This document shows positions 33,417 through 42,268 of a stretch of 43,923 nt of DNA, piece after piece. The DNA comes from Clostridia bacterium. GTDB lineage: Bacteria; Bacillota; Clostridia; Christensenellales; Maliibacteriaceae. Where the stretch lies: the NCBI GenBank assembly GCA_017431145.1, contig JAFRLQ010000095.1:1-43923 (forward strand). Direction: 5' to 3'. A program made the position numbers and the translations under genes. The notes beneath the pieces are model-generated. The model had not been told where the DNA came from and ran no database searches. It worked only from the letters and a program-made list of their open reading frames with translations. Within the stretch, counting starts at the first letter, position 1. Each line of letters starts with the position of its first letter.

Positions 33417-34148
33417 GTGAACGAGCTGAAGACCGTAGGCATCGTGACCCGGACGACGGATTTCCGCGAATATGACAGGATGGTCACGATCCTGACGCCG
33501 GACAGAGGAAGGATCGATCTGTGCCTCAAGGGATGCCGGCGTCCGAAGGCCAAACTCAGACCCGCGGGACAGGTCTTCTGCTTTGCTGACTTCGAATTGA
33601 CAGAGCATCGGCCGGGAAACTATATTATGGTCGGATGCAGCGTCCGGGATGCGTTTTTCGATCTGGCGACGGATCTTGAAAAACTGGACGCAGCGGGCAA
33701 ACTGTGCCGCATCATGAACGCTTTCTTTGACGGACTGATGGAAAACCGTGCGGAGCTGTTTACCCTGATGCTGGCAGCGCTGAGCGCGATCGCCTATGCG
33801 CCGCGGGTCAGACCGCGGGAAGTCCTTCTGCTTACCGTGATCCGGACGATGTCGGTCACGGGATACGAACCCATGATGGATTACTGCGTTGAATGCGGGC
33901 GTCCGGTCGAAAGCGGGGAAGCGGTGTTTCATCCGGAACTGGGCGGCGTGCTTTGTGACAGCTGCGCACCGGGCCATACGGGCGGGATCAGGATCTCGGC
34001 AGGCGCCGCCACCACGCTGCGTATGACAGCGCAGCTGCCGAATGACAAACTGGCGACCTTTCATTTTTCAGAACCCGTCCGGGAAGAACTGACAAAGGTG
34101 ATGACTCGCTTCCTCGAGGAGCGGTTGGAACAACATATCTCTCTGTAG
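33417..34148 (+). CDS. recO: DNA repair protein RecO
   Basis: Recombination mediator of 243 aa that helps load RecA on SSB-coated DNA. An N-terminal OB fold (TVGIVTRTTDFREYDRMVTILTPDRG) and a helical C-terminal domain with a four-cysteine zinc site (CVECGRPV...LCDSC) are present. The GTG start at 33417 follows GGGAGGAGTGACA; the upstream in-frame extension lies in era and is rejected. It is the last gene of the phoH-recO run before ade. Confidence 0.95.
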   Translation: MNELKTVGIVTRTTDFREYDRMVTILTPDRGRIDLCLKGCRRPKAKLRPAGQVFCFADFELTEHRPGNYIMVGCSVRDAFFDLATDLEKLDAAGKLCRIMNAFFDGLMENRAELFTLMLAALSAIAYAPRVRPREVLLLTVIRTMSVTGYEPMMDYCVECGRPVESGEAVFHPELGGVLCDSCAPGHTGGIRISAGAATTLRMTAQLPNDKLATFHFSEPVREELTKVMTRFLEERLEQHISL

Positions 34149-34170
34149 AAAAAGAAAAAGGAGTATCAAC

Positions 34171-35940
34171 ATGCAAGCTGTAAAGAACAAAGACAGAAGC
34201 CGCCTGATCGCGGCGGCCATGCAGCAGATCCCCTGTGATCTGACGGTCGAGAACGTCAAATTCGTGAACGTGATCACAGGCGAGATCTATCCCGCGAGCG
34301 TCGATATTCTGGACGGCATCGTTATCCGCGTCCGTGAGGAAGGCGAGACGACCGAGGCCCCCAGCAAGGAGACTTACGATGCGCAGGGCAGATATATGGT
34401 ACCGGGATTCATTGATACCCATCTGCATATCGAAAGCACCATGATGGTGCCGGAAAACTTTGCCAGAGCGGTTGCACGCTGCGGATCGACCGCCGTCATG
34501 ACTGACCCGCATGAGATCGGAAACGTTATGGGTATCGACGGCGTGAAATTCATGATCGACAACGCGAAGCAGGCACCGATCCGTGTCTATACGCTGACGC
34601 CCTCCTGCGTGCCCTCCGTCGTCGGAGCGGAAGGAAGCGGCGCTTCCTTTGAAGCAAAGGACATCAAGGAACTGTTCAACGAAGACAATGTTATCGGCGT
34701 AGCAGAGGTCATGGACTTCATCGGCGTGATCTACGACGTGCCGAGAATGCATGATATCGTACAGGCAGGAATGGACGCAGGACTGTTCATTCAGGGACAT
34801 GCGCCGGGACTTACCGGAAAAGAACTGGTCGCCTATAAGATCGCGGGACCTGTGAGCTGCCATGAGAGCAGGGTCGGCGCGGAAGTGCGTCAGAAGCTGC
34901 GCATGGGCATGCATGTCAATCTTCAGTCCAGTTCTCTTTCGCTCGGACTGCTTCCTGAACTGATCAAGGGAACAGAGGGAATGCGCTGGAAGGACAATGT
35001 CTCGATCTGCACAGACGACATCCACGCGAAGGACATCCTGGAGACCGGTCACATCAACCGCGTGATCAAGCACGCGCTCGCACTCGGGGTCGATCCGATC
35101 GACGCGATCCGTTATGCGACATACAATCCCGCGCGTGAGTTCGGGTTCACGGACATGGGTGCGATCGCTCCCGGATACGTTGCAGACTTCCAGCTGCTGG
35201 ACGAACTGGATGGACGCAACCCGAAGACGGTCTTCGTCGGAGGAAAGGTCATCGTGGAAGACTATGAACTGGTCGACGATCACGAACCCAAACCTCTGGA
35301 CTTCCCCAACACGGTCAAGCTCAGCCAGGTCACCGGCAAAGAAGTGTTCTGCCTGAAGGCTCCGGAAGGATGCGGCGACACGGTGAAAACGGCTGTAATG
35401 ACGACGGACGGTACTATCATGTATCATCTGGAATATGAAGATCTGCCGGTGAAAGACGGATATGTGGATATTTCCGCCGATCCGAATCTGTGCTTTGTCG
35501 CGCTGTGCAACCGTCACGGAGCAAGTGACATGACGGTTGCGGTCTATCGCGGATTCGGCCTTGAAAAAGGCGCTGTTGCGTCCACGATCTCGCATGACTG
35601 CCACAACTTTACGGTCGTGTTCAAGAAACCGGAAGACGCATATGCGGCGGCAAAAGAACTGGAGCGCGTGGGCGGCGGTATTACCGCGGTCGAGAACGGC
35701 CAGATCATCTCCACGCTGGAGCTTCCCGTCGCCGGCCTGATGAGCGATCTGCCGGCGGAAAAGGTCGCGGTGAACGTGGAGAAGACCGAGAAGGCGATCG
35801 CAACGCTCTGCTACGGCAAAGAAGGCATGTTGCTGAAAACGGCGGTCATGGCGCTTGCCTGCCTGCCCTGTGTCGTGATCACGGACAGAGGTCTCTGGGA
35901 CGGACTCCACAGCAAGTTCTGTGAACCATTCCAGCTGTAA
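34171..35940 (+). CDS. ade: Adenine deaminase
   Basis: Amidohydrolase-superfamily adenine deaminase of 589 aa (usual 570-600) that converts adenine to hypoxanthine and ammonia in purine salvage. The metal-binding HxH is in VPGFIDTHLHIEST, followed by MTDPHEIGNVMG, the carboxylated-Lys/Glu region VIGVAEVMDF and QGHAPGL; the C-terminal metal-site Asp is in SICTDDIHAKD. The ATG has AAAAAGGAGTATCAAC upstream. It ends at a strong terminator facing the sugar operon. Confidence 0.96.
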   Translation: MQAVKNKDRSRLIAAAMQQIPCDLTVENVKFVNVITGEIYPASVDILDGIVIRVREEGETTEAPSKETYDAQGRYMVPGFIDTHLHIESTMMVPENFARAVARCGSTAVMTDPHEIGNVMGIDGVKFMIDNAKQAPIRVYTLTPSCVPSVVGAEGSGASFEAKDIKELFNEDNVIGVAEVMDFIGVIYDVPRMHDIVQAGMDAGLFIQGHAPGLTGKELVAYKIAGPVSCHESRVGAEVRQKLRMGMHVNLQSSSLSLGLLPELIKGTEGMRWKDNVSICTDDIHAKDILETGHINRVIKHALALGVDPIDAIRYATYNPAREFGFTDMGAIAPGYVADFQLLDELDGRNPKTVFVGGKVIVEDYELVDDHEPKPLDFPNTVKLSQVTGKEVFCLKAPEGCGDTVKTAVMTTDGTIMYHLEYEDLPVKDGYVDISADPNLCFVALCNRHGASDMTVAVYRGFGLEKGAVASTISHDCHNFTVVFKKPEDAYAAAKELERVGGGITAVENGQIISTLELPVAGLMSDLPAEKVAVNVEKTEKAIATLCYGKEGMLLKTAVMALACLPCVVITDRGLWDGLHSKFCEPFQL

Positions 35941-35954
35941 GCGGAAAAACAGAC

Positions 35955-35989
35955 AAAAAAAGAAGGCGCTGAAGCGCCTTCTTTTTTTG
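35955..35989. terminator. Bidirectional terminator between ade and the sugar operon
   Basis: AGAAGGCGCT / AGCGCCTTCT stem (about 35961-35982) with a two-base GA loop, flanked by seven As and seven Ts. It ends both the ade transcript and the converging sugar operon. Confidence 0.92.
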
Positions 35990-35997
35990 TATCGTTG

Positions 35998-37497
35998 TCA
36001 GACTCTGGTCAGGCGGATCGCCATATACTGTTTCGCGGGGAGCGGAATGCGGAATGTTCCGGTATGGATTCCGGCATCCGTTACAGTCATGTCCCAGGTG
36101 TCAATCACTTCCACTTTGTAGGAGATGCCTTCGGGCATTGAGAATTTCCGGAAAGAGGGGCGCCCGAACCCGTAATAGTAGATGCGGTAATCCTCAGCAG
36201 GCGCCAGTTCCGCAACGCTCACAAGTTCGTCAAACTCGCCCGGGACTTCCTTCAGACCGATGCCCGGTGTCTGACACAGGATCCCGTGCAGGAAACGGAT
36301 GCGCGCGGGACTTTCGCCGTGCAGTTCTCCGCCATGGCTCCACCACAGGATATCATCGGGAACGGTATAGGTCTCACCGTGACCGCAGTATCCGCCGCGC
36401 AGGGAACCCTCCCAGAATCTGCGGATCAGTTCCTCTCCCGTGATATTGCCCCAGCCCTGGTCGATATCTCCCTCATAGGCGAGCTCGTCCCAGACGACGG
36501 GTTTTCCGTAACGGATACGGTAATCATTCGTGTACTCCACATGCCGGTACAGATCCTGACGCTGCATGCTGCAGTGGGTGATCCACGGACGGGTGAAATC
36601 ATAGAAGGCGTGGCAGTTGTGGATCGAACGCAAATGATGATAGGGATCGTATGTCAGGATCAGATCCGCGTAATGCTCCCAGTCCTCAAGCGTCTTGTCA
36701 CAGAGAAGATCATATTCGTTGGCGAGGCTCCACCAAATGTTCCGGAAACAGGAGAACCGCGCGAGAACATACTTCCAGTACAGATCGTCCGCTGCGCGGT
36801 CCATGTGGGAGAATCCCCAGCGGTCGTACGGATGCATGACGATCAGATCCGCTTCGATCCCCAGTTCCATCAATTCCACGATGCAGCGCTCCACGTTGCG
36901 GAAATGTTCCGGATTCAGCCGTGTGAAATCCCAGTCATTATCGGAAAGATCGATGTCTGTCTGGAAATTCTCTTCGTTGAGCCATGAGGAATCCATCGGC
37001 GTTCCTTCGAACGGGAAGGAGATCGGGTCGCGGAAGTTGTGGATGTAGTGTTTCGGGAAGACACAGAAACGCATTTTGTTGAAATAGCCTTTCCGCAGTT
37101 CTTCCAGCGTCTTCTGATGCACTTCCTCCGGCTGCAGATCCCAGACGTAGCACGTCGTGCCGACGCTGTAGTAAGGGGTGCCGTCCTCATAGGCGAAATG
37201 ATAGGTGTTGGCGACGCGTACGGGGCCGTGGTTGTTTCCGGATGCCTCACACGCAGTGAATTCGCCTGTAAAGACCTCGTCGGAGAAGGAACCGCTGATC
37301 TCATAGCGGTATTCGCCGGTAAAGGAGGGCATGAAACGCACTTTATAGATGTCGTCTCCGTCATAGAATCCGGTCACGCGGACCGTTTCCTTGGAACTGG
37401 TAAAGGTACCGCTGATCTCGTAGTCCGTAAACGGGTTACCTTCTGTTTTTCCGTGCAGGGCTGCTTCAAAAACGCCCCATCGTTCAATAACCTGCAT
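35998..37497 (-). CDS. Cytoplasmic DUF5060 / apiosidase-like / DUF5605 glycoside hydrolase
   Basis: A 499-aa predicted clan GH-A retaining glycosidase. An N-terminal beta-sandwich of DUF5060 type (MQVIERWGVFEAALHGK, then YKVRFMPSFTGEYRYEISG; residues 1-90) is followed by a TIM barrel (about 95-400) opening DGTPYYSVGTTCYVW, as in DUF4038/GH140-type enzymes. A C-terminal beta-domain of DUF5605 type follows (about 410-499). Catalytic candidates are E261 in WWSLANEYD (acid/base after strand 4) and E338 in PVVWDELAYEG (nucleophile after strand 7). There is no signal peptide or membrane segment, so it should act on an imported small glycoside. The ATG has AAAGGAA upstream and lies 5 nt after the kinase stop. 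It is the last gene of a five-gene operon whose other enzymes suggest the released sugar is a pentose or branched pentose. Domain names are from recalled resemblance. Confidence 0.82.
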   Translation of the reverse strand: MQVIERWGVFEAALHGKTEGNPFTDYEISGTFTSSKETVRVTGFYDGDDIYKVRFMPSFTGEYRYEISGSFSDEVFTGEFTACEASGNNHGPVRVANTYHFAYEDGTPYYSVGTTCYVWDLQPEEVHQKTLEELRKGYFNKMRFCVFPKHYIHNFRDPISFPFEGTPMDSSWLNEENFQTDIDLSDNDWDFTRLNPEHFRNVERCIVELMELGIEADLIVMHPYDRWGFSHMDRAADDLYWKYVLARFSCFRNIWWSLANEYDLLCDKTLEDWEHYADLILTYDPYHHLRSIHNCHAFYDFTRPWITHCSMQRQDLYRHVEYTNDYRIRYGKPVVWDELAYEGDIDQGWGNITGEELIRRFWEGSLRGGYCGHGETYTVPDDILWWSHGGELHGESPARIRFLHGILCQTPGIGLKEVPGEFDELVSVAELAPAEDYRIYYYGFGRPSFRKFSMPEGISYKVEVIDTWDMTVTDAGIHTGTFRIPLPAKQYMAIRLTRV

Positions 37498-37502
37498 ATT
37501 GT

Positions 37503-38972
37503 TTATTCCTTTCCGCCGTGCAGGAGCAGCCGGACTGCTTCATGCCAGCCTTCCAGTTTTTCTTTTCGCAGTGATCCGTCGATCACGGGTTCATAGATCA
37601 GAGGAGTTCCCTGAAGAACGACGTCTTCGGGATAAAGGCCTGCGGCGATGCCTGCACAGCAGCCTGCGCCGATGCCGGAGAGCTCTGCTTTTTCCGGCAC
37701 GCAGACTGGAAGATCCAGCATGTCGCTCTGGAACTGCATCAGGAAGCGGTCGCGCGTGGGACCGCCGTCGACGCGCAGTTCGCGGATCGTGATGCCGCTT
37801 TCCTCCTGCATGCGGAAAAGCACGTCGCAGATCTGATAGACGATGCATTCCTCCGCGGCGCGGACGATCTCTTTCTGTCCGGTCGTGCGGGACATTCCGC
37901 AGATCATCGCGCGGACAGAATCGTTCCAGTAGGGTGCGCCAAGTCCGGTAAAGGCCGGTACGATATACGTGCGGTCGGACGGATCCGCCTGCTCCGCGAG
38001 GATGCCGGCGTCACGCGATGCATCGAGAAGTTTGACATCGTCGACCAGCCATTTGATGACAGATCCCGTGTAGTTGATGTTTCCTTCCAGCACGTAATGA
38101 ACGGTCCCGTTCATGCCCCACGCCAGGGATGTTACAAGTGCGTCGGACGTCCGGACAGGGGAATTACCGATGTTCATCATGACGGAAGATCCTGTCCCGT
38201 AGGTCGCCTTGACCATCCCGGGAGAAAGGCATCCCTGCGCGAACAGGGCGGCATGGGAATCGCCCAGTACGCCGCGGATCGGAACGGGACAGGCAAGGAA
38301 ACCCTCCAGATCCGTCTGTCCGAAATCACCGTCGCTGAACCGGACCTCAGGCAGCGAAACGGGGTCGATGCCGAACCAGCCGCAGATCTCGGGATCCCAC
38401 GAGAGCGTCTCCAGGTTCAGCAGCTGGGTGCGTGATGCGTTGGAATAATCCGTCGCGAAAACGCGGCCGCCTGTCAGCCGGAAGACGAGCCAGGCGTCGA
38501 CTGTGCCCAGACACAGTTCTTCAGACGGCAGAGGGCTGCTGTTGCGGATCAGCCAGGCGAATTTTGACGCGGGGAAATAGGGGGAAAGCCGCAAACCGGT
38601 CCTGCGGCGGATCTCTTCACCGTATGCGGAAAGCGTCTCGCAGATACCGCTGCTTCTCGTGCACTGCCAGACAACGGCGTTGTTCAGAGGCTTGCCCGTC
38701 TTTCTGCTCCAGATCACGGAAGTTTCCCTCTGGTTGCTGATGCCCAGCGCGGCGATCTCATCATGCGCGACGCCGTTTTCAGTTATGAGCGTCTGAAGGA
38801 CCTGAACGGTGTTGCGGTAGATCTCTTCAGGATCATGAGAGACCCATCCGCGGTCATTGATGATCTGTTCATGCGGCAGATCCCTGCGGTCCAGAAGACG
38901 CCCCGCCGCGTCCAGCAGCAGGGCTTTGGTACCGCTAGTGCTTTGATCGAGCGCGAGTACGAAACGTTTCAT
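37503..38972 (-). CDS. FGGY-family carbohydrate kinase
   Basis: FGGY sugar kinase of 489 aa phosphorylating a ketose or polyol with ATP. The N-lobe phosphate motif is LALDQSTSGTKALL. A glycerol-kinase-like segment ISNQRETSVIWSRKTGKPLNNAVVW follows in the N-lobe, the catalytic Asp is in VLGDSHAALFAQG, and the C-lobe adenosine motif is LRVDGGPTRDRFLMQF. It is closer in feel to GlpK than to XylB, but key neighbours are sugar isomerase and transketolase genes, so a ketopentose or apulose substrate is more likely than glycerol. The ATG at 38972 is preferred (AGGTGA 7 nt upstream) over ATG 38978, which overlaps the transketolase stop. Specificity is inferred from context only. Confidence 0.9.
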   Translation of the reverse strand: MKRFVLALDQSTSGTKALLLDAAGRLLDRRDLPHEQIINDRGWVSHDPEEIYRNTVQVLQTLITENGVAHDEIAALGISNQRETSVIWSRKTGKPLNNAVVWQCTRSSGICETLSAYGEEIRRRTGLRLSPYFPASKFAWLIRNSSPLPSEELCLGTVDAWLVFRLTGGRVFATDYSNASRTQLLNLETLSWDPEICGWFGIDPVSLPEVRFSDGDFGQTDLEGFLACPVPIRGVLGDSHAALFAQGCLSPGMVKATYGTGSSVMMNIGNSPVRTSDALVTSLAWGMNGTVHYVLEGNINYTGSVIKWLVDDVKLLDASRDAGILAEQADPSDRTYIVPAFTGLGAPYWNDSVRAMICGMSRTTGQKEIVRAAEECIVYQICDVLFRMQEESGITIRELRVDGGPTRDRFLMQFQSDMLDLPVCVPEKAELSGIGAGCCAGIAAGLYPEDVVLQGTPLIYEPVIDGSLRKEKLEGWHEAVRLLLHGGKE

Positions 38973-38974
38973 GA

Positions 38975-39907
38975 TCATTCACCTTTTACTGCTTTGCAGA
39001 TACCGGCGCAGTCAAGACCGTAATAGGCAAAGATCTCCGGAGAAGTGCCGGTGATCACGGGAGCGTCGGGAAGGGTCAGATTCCGGACAGGCACAGGACG
39101 CTTTTCACCAAGCAGCTGTGATACCATGGAACCCAGGCCGCCGAACGGCACGTGCTCTTCGATGGTAAATACCCTTTTGACAGAAGCCGCCGCTGTAAGA
39201 ATGGTCTGCTCATCAAGCGGCTTGATGCAGTGCACATCCAGCACACAGCAGGAAATGCCGCTCTTTTCAAGTTCCGCGGCAGCGTCAAGAGCGCCGCGTA
39301 CGAGCTCTCCGGTAGCGATCAGCAGAACGTCGTCTCCTTTGCGCAGGAGTGTCGCGCCATGCTTGCTGAAACCGGGGATATCATCGGAAGGATACAGGTC
39401 CTCCACGGGATTTCTTCCGACGCGGATATAGGCAGGTTCATCGTCCTCAAGAAGCGCTTCAAACAGACATCTGGTCTGATGACGGTCACTCGGAAGAAAG
39501 ACGCGCATGCCGGGGATCGAGGTGACTGCCGCGATATCCTGTGCGCTGTGATGGGTCATGCCAAGGGCGCCGTAGCTGACGCCTCCGGAGATCCCGATCA
39601 GCTTCACGTTCGTGTGGGAATAGGCGACATCGACCTTGATCTGTTCGATGCTTCTCGTGGACAGGAAAGAGGCGGGTGAGGCGGCATAGACTTTTTTGCC
39701 GCAGCGTGCAAGACCGGCCGCAGTAGAAACGAGGCTCTGCTCCGCGATGCCGACTTCCACGAACTGGTCGGGGAAAGCGTCTGCGAACGGTGCGAGAGAA
39801 GCGGAACCGCGGGAATCACTGCACAGGACGACGATGTCACGGTCCCGGGCAGCATGCTCCATCAGAACGTCACAGATGACTGCGCGGTTGGCGATATTGT
39901 TTTTCAT
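38975..39907 (-). CDS. Transketolase, C-terminal (Pyr/TK-C) subunit
   Basis: A 310-aa half transketolase carrying the pyrimidine-binding and C-terminal domains. The thiamine-activating Glu is in FVEVGIAEQSLVSTAAGLA, and ISGGVSYGALGMTHHSAQD is the conserved sugar-phosphate-contact stretch. The C-terminal domain begins about residue 190 (DDVLLIATGELV). It forms one enzyme with the N-subunit, whose stop it overlaps by 4 nt (ATGA). A dedicated split transketolase beside an isomerase and an FGGY kinase parallels apulose-4-phosphate transketolase subunits AptA/AptB. Assignment as general pentose-phosphate transketolase is the main alternative. Confidence 0.92.
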   Translation of the reverse strand: MKNNIANRAVICDVLMEHAARDRDIVVLCSDSRGSASLAPFADAFPDQFVEVGIAEQSLVSTAAGLARCGKKVYAASPASFLSTRSIEQIKVDVAYSHTNVKLIGISGGVSYGALGMTHHSAQDIAAVTSIPGMRVFLPSDRHQTRCLFEALLEDDEPAYIRVGRNPVEDLYPSDDIPGFSKHGATLLRKGDDVLLIATGELVRGALDAAAELEKSGISCCVLDVHCIKPLDEQTILTAAASVKRVFTIEEHVPFGGLGSMVSQLLGEKRPVPVRNLTLPDAPVITGTSPEIFAYYGLDCAGICKAVKGE

Positions 39908-40737
39908 TGTATAGACGCCTCCTTTTCCTCCAGTTCACGGACTGCCAGAAGGTATTCCTCCTGGGTCGGGACGCGGTGATGCCACGGGGCTTTGTTTTCC
40001 ATGAAAGAGACGCCGCAGCCTTTTGTCGTTTCGGCGATGATCACCGTGGGTTTGTCTTTGCATTCCTTTGCCATCTCAAAGGCACGGTCAAGTTTTTCGA
40101 TATCGTTTCCGGCAGTGCGCAGCACGTTCCAGCCGAAGGAACGCCAGCGGGCGTCCAGATTGGCATGGGACATGACTTCTTCCGTCGTACCGGAGATCTG
40201 AAGACCGTTGCGGTCGATGACGGCGCAAAGATTGGAGAGCTTGTAGTGCCCGGCGGCCATGGCGCCTTCCCATACGGAGCCTTCCGCCAGCTCTCCGTCA
40301 CCCATGACGACGTAGACTCTGGAATCGGTGCGGTCCATTCTCTCGGCAAGCGCCATTCCTACAGCGACGGAAAGACCGTGACCAAGGGATCCTGAGTTCA
40401 TTTCGATTCCGGGGACCTTATTGTTGGGATGTCCGATCAGTTTGCTTCCGAACTGCGAGAAGCTTTCGAGATCCTCCATGGACAGGAAGCCTTTGTCATA
40501 CAGGACGGCATACAGCGCTTCCACGCTGTGGCCTTTTGAAAGGATAAAATGATCGGTGCCTTTTTTGCCGAAGGTTTCCGGCGTAATGTTCATCTGCAGA
40601 TTGTACAGAACGTTCAGAATGTCGCATACGCTGTAATCCCCGCCGATATGTCCGGCGCGTGCCCGGAAGACCATGTCAAGGACGAGCCTTCTCAGGCGGC
40701 AGGATTTGCGCTGCAGCTCAGGATATTTTTTTTCCAT
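39904..40737 (-). CDS. Transketolase, N-terminal (PP) subunit
   Basis: A 277-aa half transketolase with the thiamine diphosphate/Mg-binding domain. The ThDP motif GDGEL (VVMGDGELAEGSVWEGAMAA) continues to LCAVIDRNGLQ, the expected 25-30 residue GDG-N spacing. The N-terminal substrate and cofactor contacts are ARAGHIGGDYSVCD and ILSKGHSVEALYAVL. GHIGG instead of GHPGG is common in split bacterial transketolases. The ATG has AAAGGAG upstream, 15 nt after the isomerase stop. It needs the next gene product to be active. Confidence 0.93.
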   Translation of the reverse strand: MEKKYPELQRKSCRLRRLVLDMVFRARAGHIGGDYSVCDILNVLYNLQMNITPETFGKKGTDHFILSKGHSVEALYAVLYDKGFLSMEDLESFSQFGSKLIGHPNNKVPGIEMNSGSLGHGLSVAVGMALAERMDRTDSRVYVVMGDGELAEGSVWEGAMAAGHYKLSNLCAVIDRNGLQISGTTEEVMSHANLDARWRSFGWNVLRTAGNDIEKLDRAFEMAKECKDKPTVIIAETTKGCGVSFMENKAPWHHRVPTQEEYLLAVRELEEKEASIQ

Positions 40738-40752
40738 GAAAGAGTGCTCCTT

Positions 40753-42159
40753 TCAGCAGCCGTGGAGATAATCCAGGATCTCCTGTTCGTTGTTGTCGTA
40801 AAGATCGGGCTTGACTCCGATGTATTTGCAGGCTTCGTAGAGAACCGGGACGACGTCCTGATGCAGACCGACGCAGTGATGGATGTACGGACCCTCGACC
40901 AGTTTGGCCTCAAGACGCTTCCAGTTCTCAACCTCGATCCACAGATAGGTGCCCTTCGTATAGGGGCCGTCAACACCCTTTGCTTTGCCCAGAAGGAGGC
41001 TGTACTCCCCGTTGTCGCCGTCAAAACGGCAGATCGTCAGGTCGCCGTGGTGCGCTTCCGCCTCAACGGCACCGGGATGATCGAACGCGAGGGGATAACC
41101 GATCTTCGGCGTTCCGGACAGGCAGGAGGCCGGCCACGGACCGCAGTGCTGAAGCAGCTCGCCGTTCTCGTTGTCGGGATGACGGACCGTCCAGTCTGCG
41201 AAGAAGGATGGTTTCTCGTTCATCGCGGCGGCTTCCATCATGACGGCGGAAACGGCGCCGTGGATATCGGTTTCGCAGACGACGGGGATCCCTTCCTCGT
41301 TCATGAGAGAGTTCGCGGCACAGGGCATGATGCCGATCTCGCTCTGCAGCGCGTTCCAGCACTGGATGGCGACTGCATTGCAGCCGTAGAATTCCGCCAG
41401 GTTTTTCATTGCGACTTTCAGCGCCGCGACGTTCTCCAGTTCATCTTCCCGGATCGCGATCTCCATATTGGCATGACAGTACTCCATGACTTCACGCACG
41501 GCGGTTCCCTCTGCTTTGACTTTCCGGATCTCCGCGGTCAGTTCCGGCATGGGGATCGGTGACAGCTGGATGTTGAACTTCTCAAGAAGTTCACCCTCGT
41601 TGCACATGGTGGACCAGAAGTCGAAGGGACGCGGTGCGATCTGAAGGATGCGCGTATGATGGAAGACCTTGACGACGTTGCAGACAGCCATGAAGTCGCG
41701 GATGCCGCGCTCGAACTCGGGATCTTCCAGACGGCAGTTCGTCATATAGGTGAAGGGGACGCGGAACCGGCGCAGGACTTTTCCCGTCGCGAACAGTCCG
41801 CACTGGCTGTCACGCAGACGCACGCCGTTCTCATCCGGCCGCTCGTCGCGCGGACCCCAGAGAAGGACGGGAAGATTCATCGTGCGGCACAGACGCGCGA
41901 CGACATATTCCGTTCCGAAGTTGCAGTGGGGGACGAAGATCCCGTCCACGCCTGCGGCGCGGAATTTCTCGATGATCGACGGAAGGTCATGATCGTCATA
42001 GAGGAGACCCTCTTCATTGATGTCATCGATGTCCACGAAACGGACGCCCAGTTCGTTCAGGCGGTCGCGTGTCAGATTTCTGTATTTCAGTGCGTCCGGA
42101 GCACTGAAAATGCTTCTTCTTGTCGGCGCGTAGCCGAGTGTGATCACTGCGTTTTTCAA
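40753..42159 (-). CDS. L-fucose/L-arabinose isomerase-family sugar isomerase
   Basis: A 468-aa aldose-ketose isomerase-like protein of the FucI/AraA superfamily, first gene of the operon. The N-terminal Rossmann-type domains include DGIFVPHCNFGTEYVVARL. The C-terminal part has candidate metal ligands in CWNALQSEIGIMPC, VVCETDIHGAV (Glu/Asp) and VEAEAHHGDLTICRF (His), matching the Glu-Asp-His triad pattern of FucI. The start is TTG at 42159 with GATGAGGTG 8 nt upstream. No fuculose-phosphate aldolase or araBD gene accompanies it, which argues against ordinary fucose or arabinose use. In an isomerase-kinase-split-transketolase operon it may act as a D-apiose isomerase or on a related pentose. 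This is inference from context. Confidence 0.85.
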   Translation of the reverse strand: MKNAVITLGYAPTRRSIFSAPDALKYRNLTRDRLNELGVRFVDIDDINEEGLLYDDHDLPSIIEKFRAAGVDGIFVPHCNFGTEYVVARLCRTMNLPVLLWGPRDERPDENGVRLRDSQCGLFATGKVLRRFRVPFTYMTNCRLEDPEFERGIRDFMAVCNVVKVFHHTRILQIAPRPFDFWSTMCNEGELLEKFNIQLSPIPMPELTAEIRKVKAEGTAVREVMEYCHANMEIAIREDELENVAALKVAMKNLAEFYGCNAVAIQCWNALQSEIGIMPCAANSLMNEEGIPVVCETDIHGAVSAVMMEAAAMNEKPSFFADWTVRHPDNENGELLQHCGPWPASCLSGTPKIGYPLAFDHPGAVEAEAHHGDLTICRFDGDNGEYSLLLGKAKGVDGPYTKGTYLWIEVENWKRLEAKLVEGPYIHHCVGLHQDVVPVLYEACKYIGVKPDLYDNNEQEILDYLHGC

Positions 42160-42230
42160 TTATTTTCACCTCATCTTATGAAATTTGAACTGATTAGAAT
42201 TGTATGCCGAATACGTTTCTTATTGATAGT

Positions 42231-42259
42231 ATTATAAAAAAACAGGATTTTATTGGCAA
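42231..42259 (-). promoter_or_regulatory. Promoter of the sugar (isomerase-transketolase-kinase-GH) operon
   Basis: Minus strand: -35 TTGCCA (42259-42254), 17-bp spacer, consensus -10 TATAAT (42236-42231). The leader of about 65 nt is AT-rich with no evident riboswitch. An inverted AACAG/CTGTT pair (42241-42245 and 42266-42270) brackets the -35 region. Confidence 0.8.
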
Positions 42260-42268
42260 TTTTTTCTG

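Noticed and set aside
40753-42159. Simple annotation of the operon as L-fucose catabolism
   Set aside because: A FucI-like isomerase is present, but there is no fuculose-1-phosphate aldolase, permease or regulator, and a split transketolase is not part of that pathway.
42205-42222. Possible CcpA cre site near the sugar-operon promoter (GAAACGTATTC)
   Set aside because: Compared with the cre consensus it has at least five mismatches, including the outer conserved TG and CA positions.
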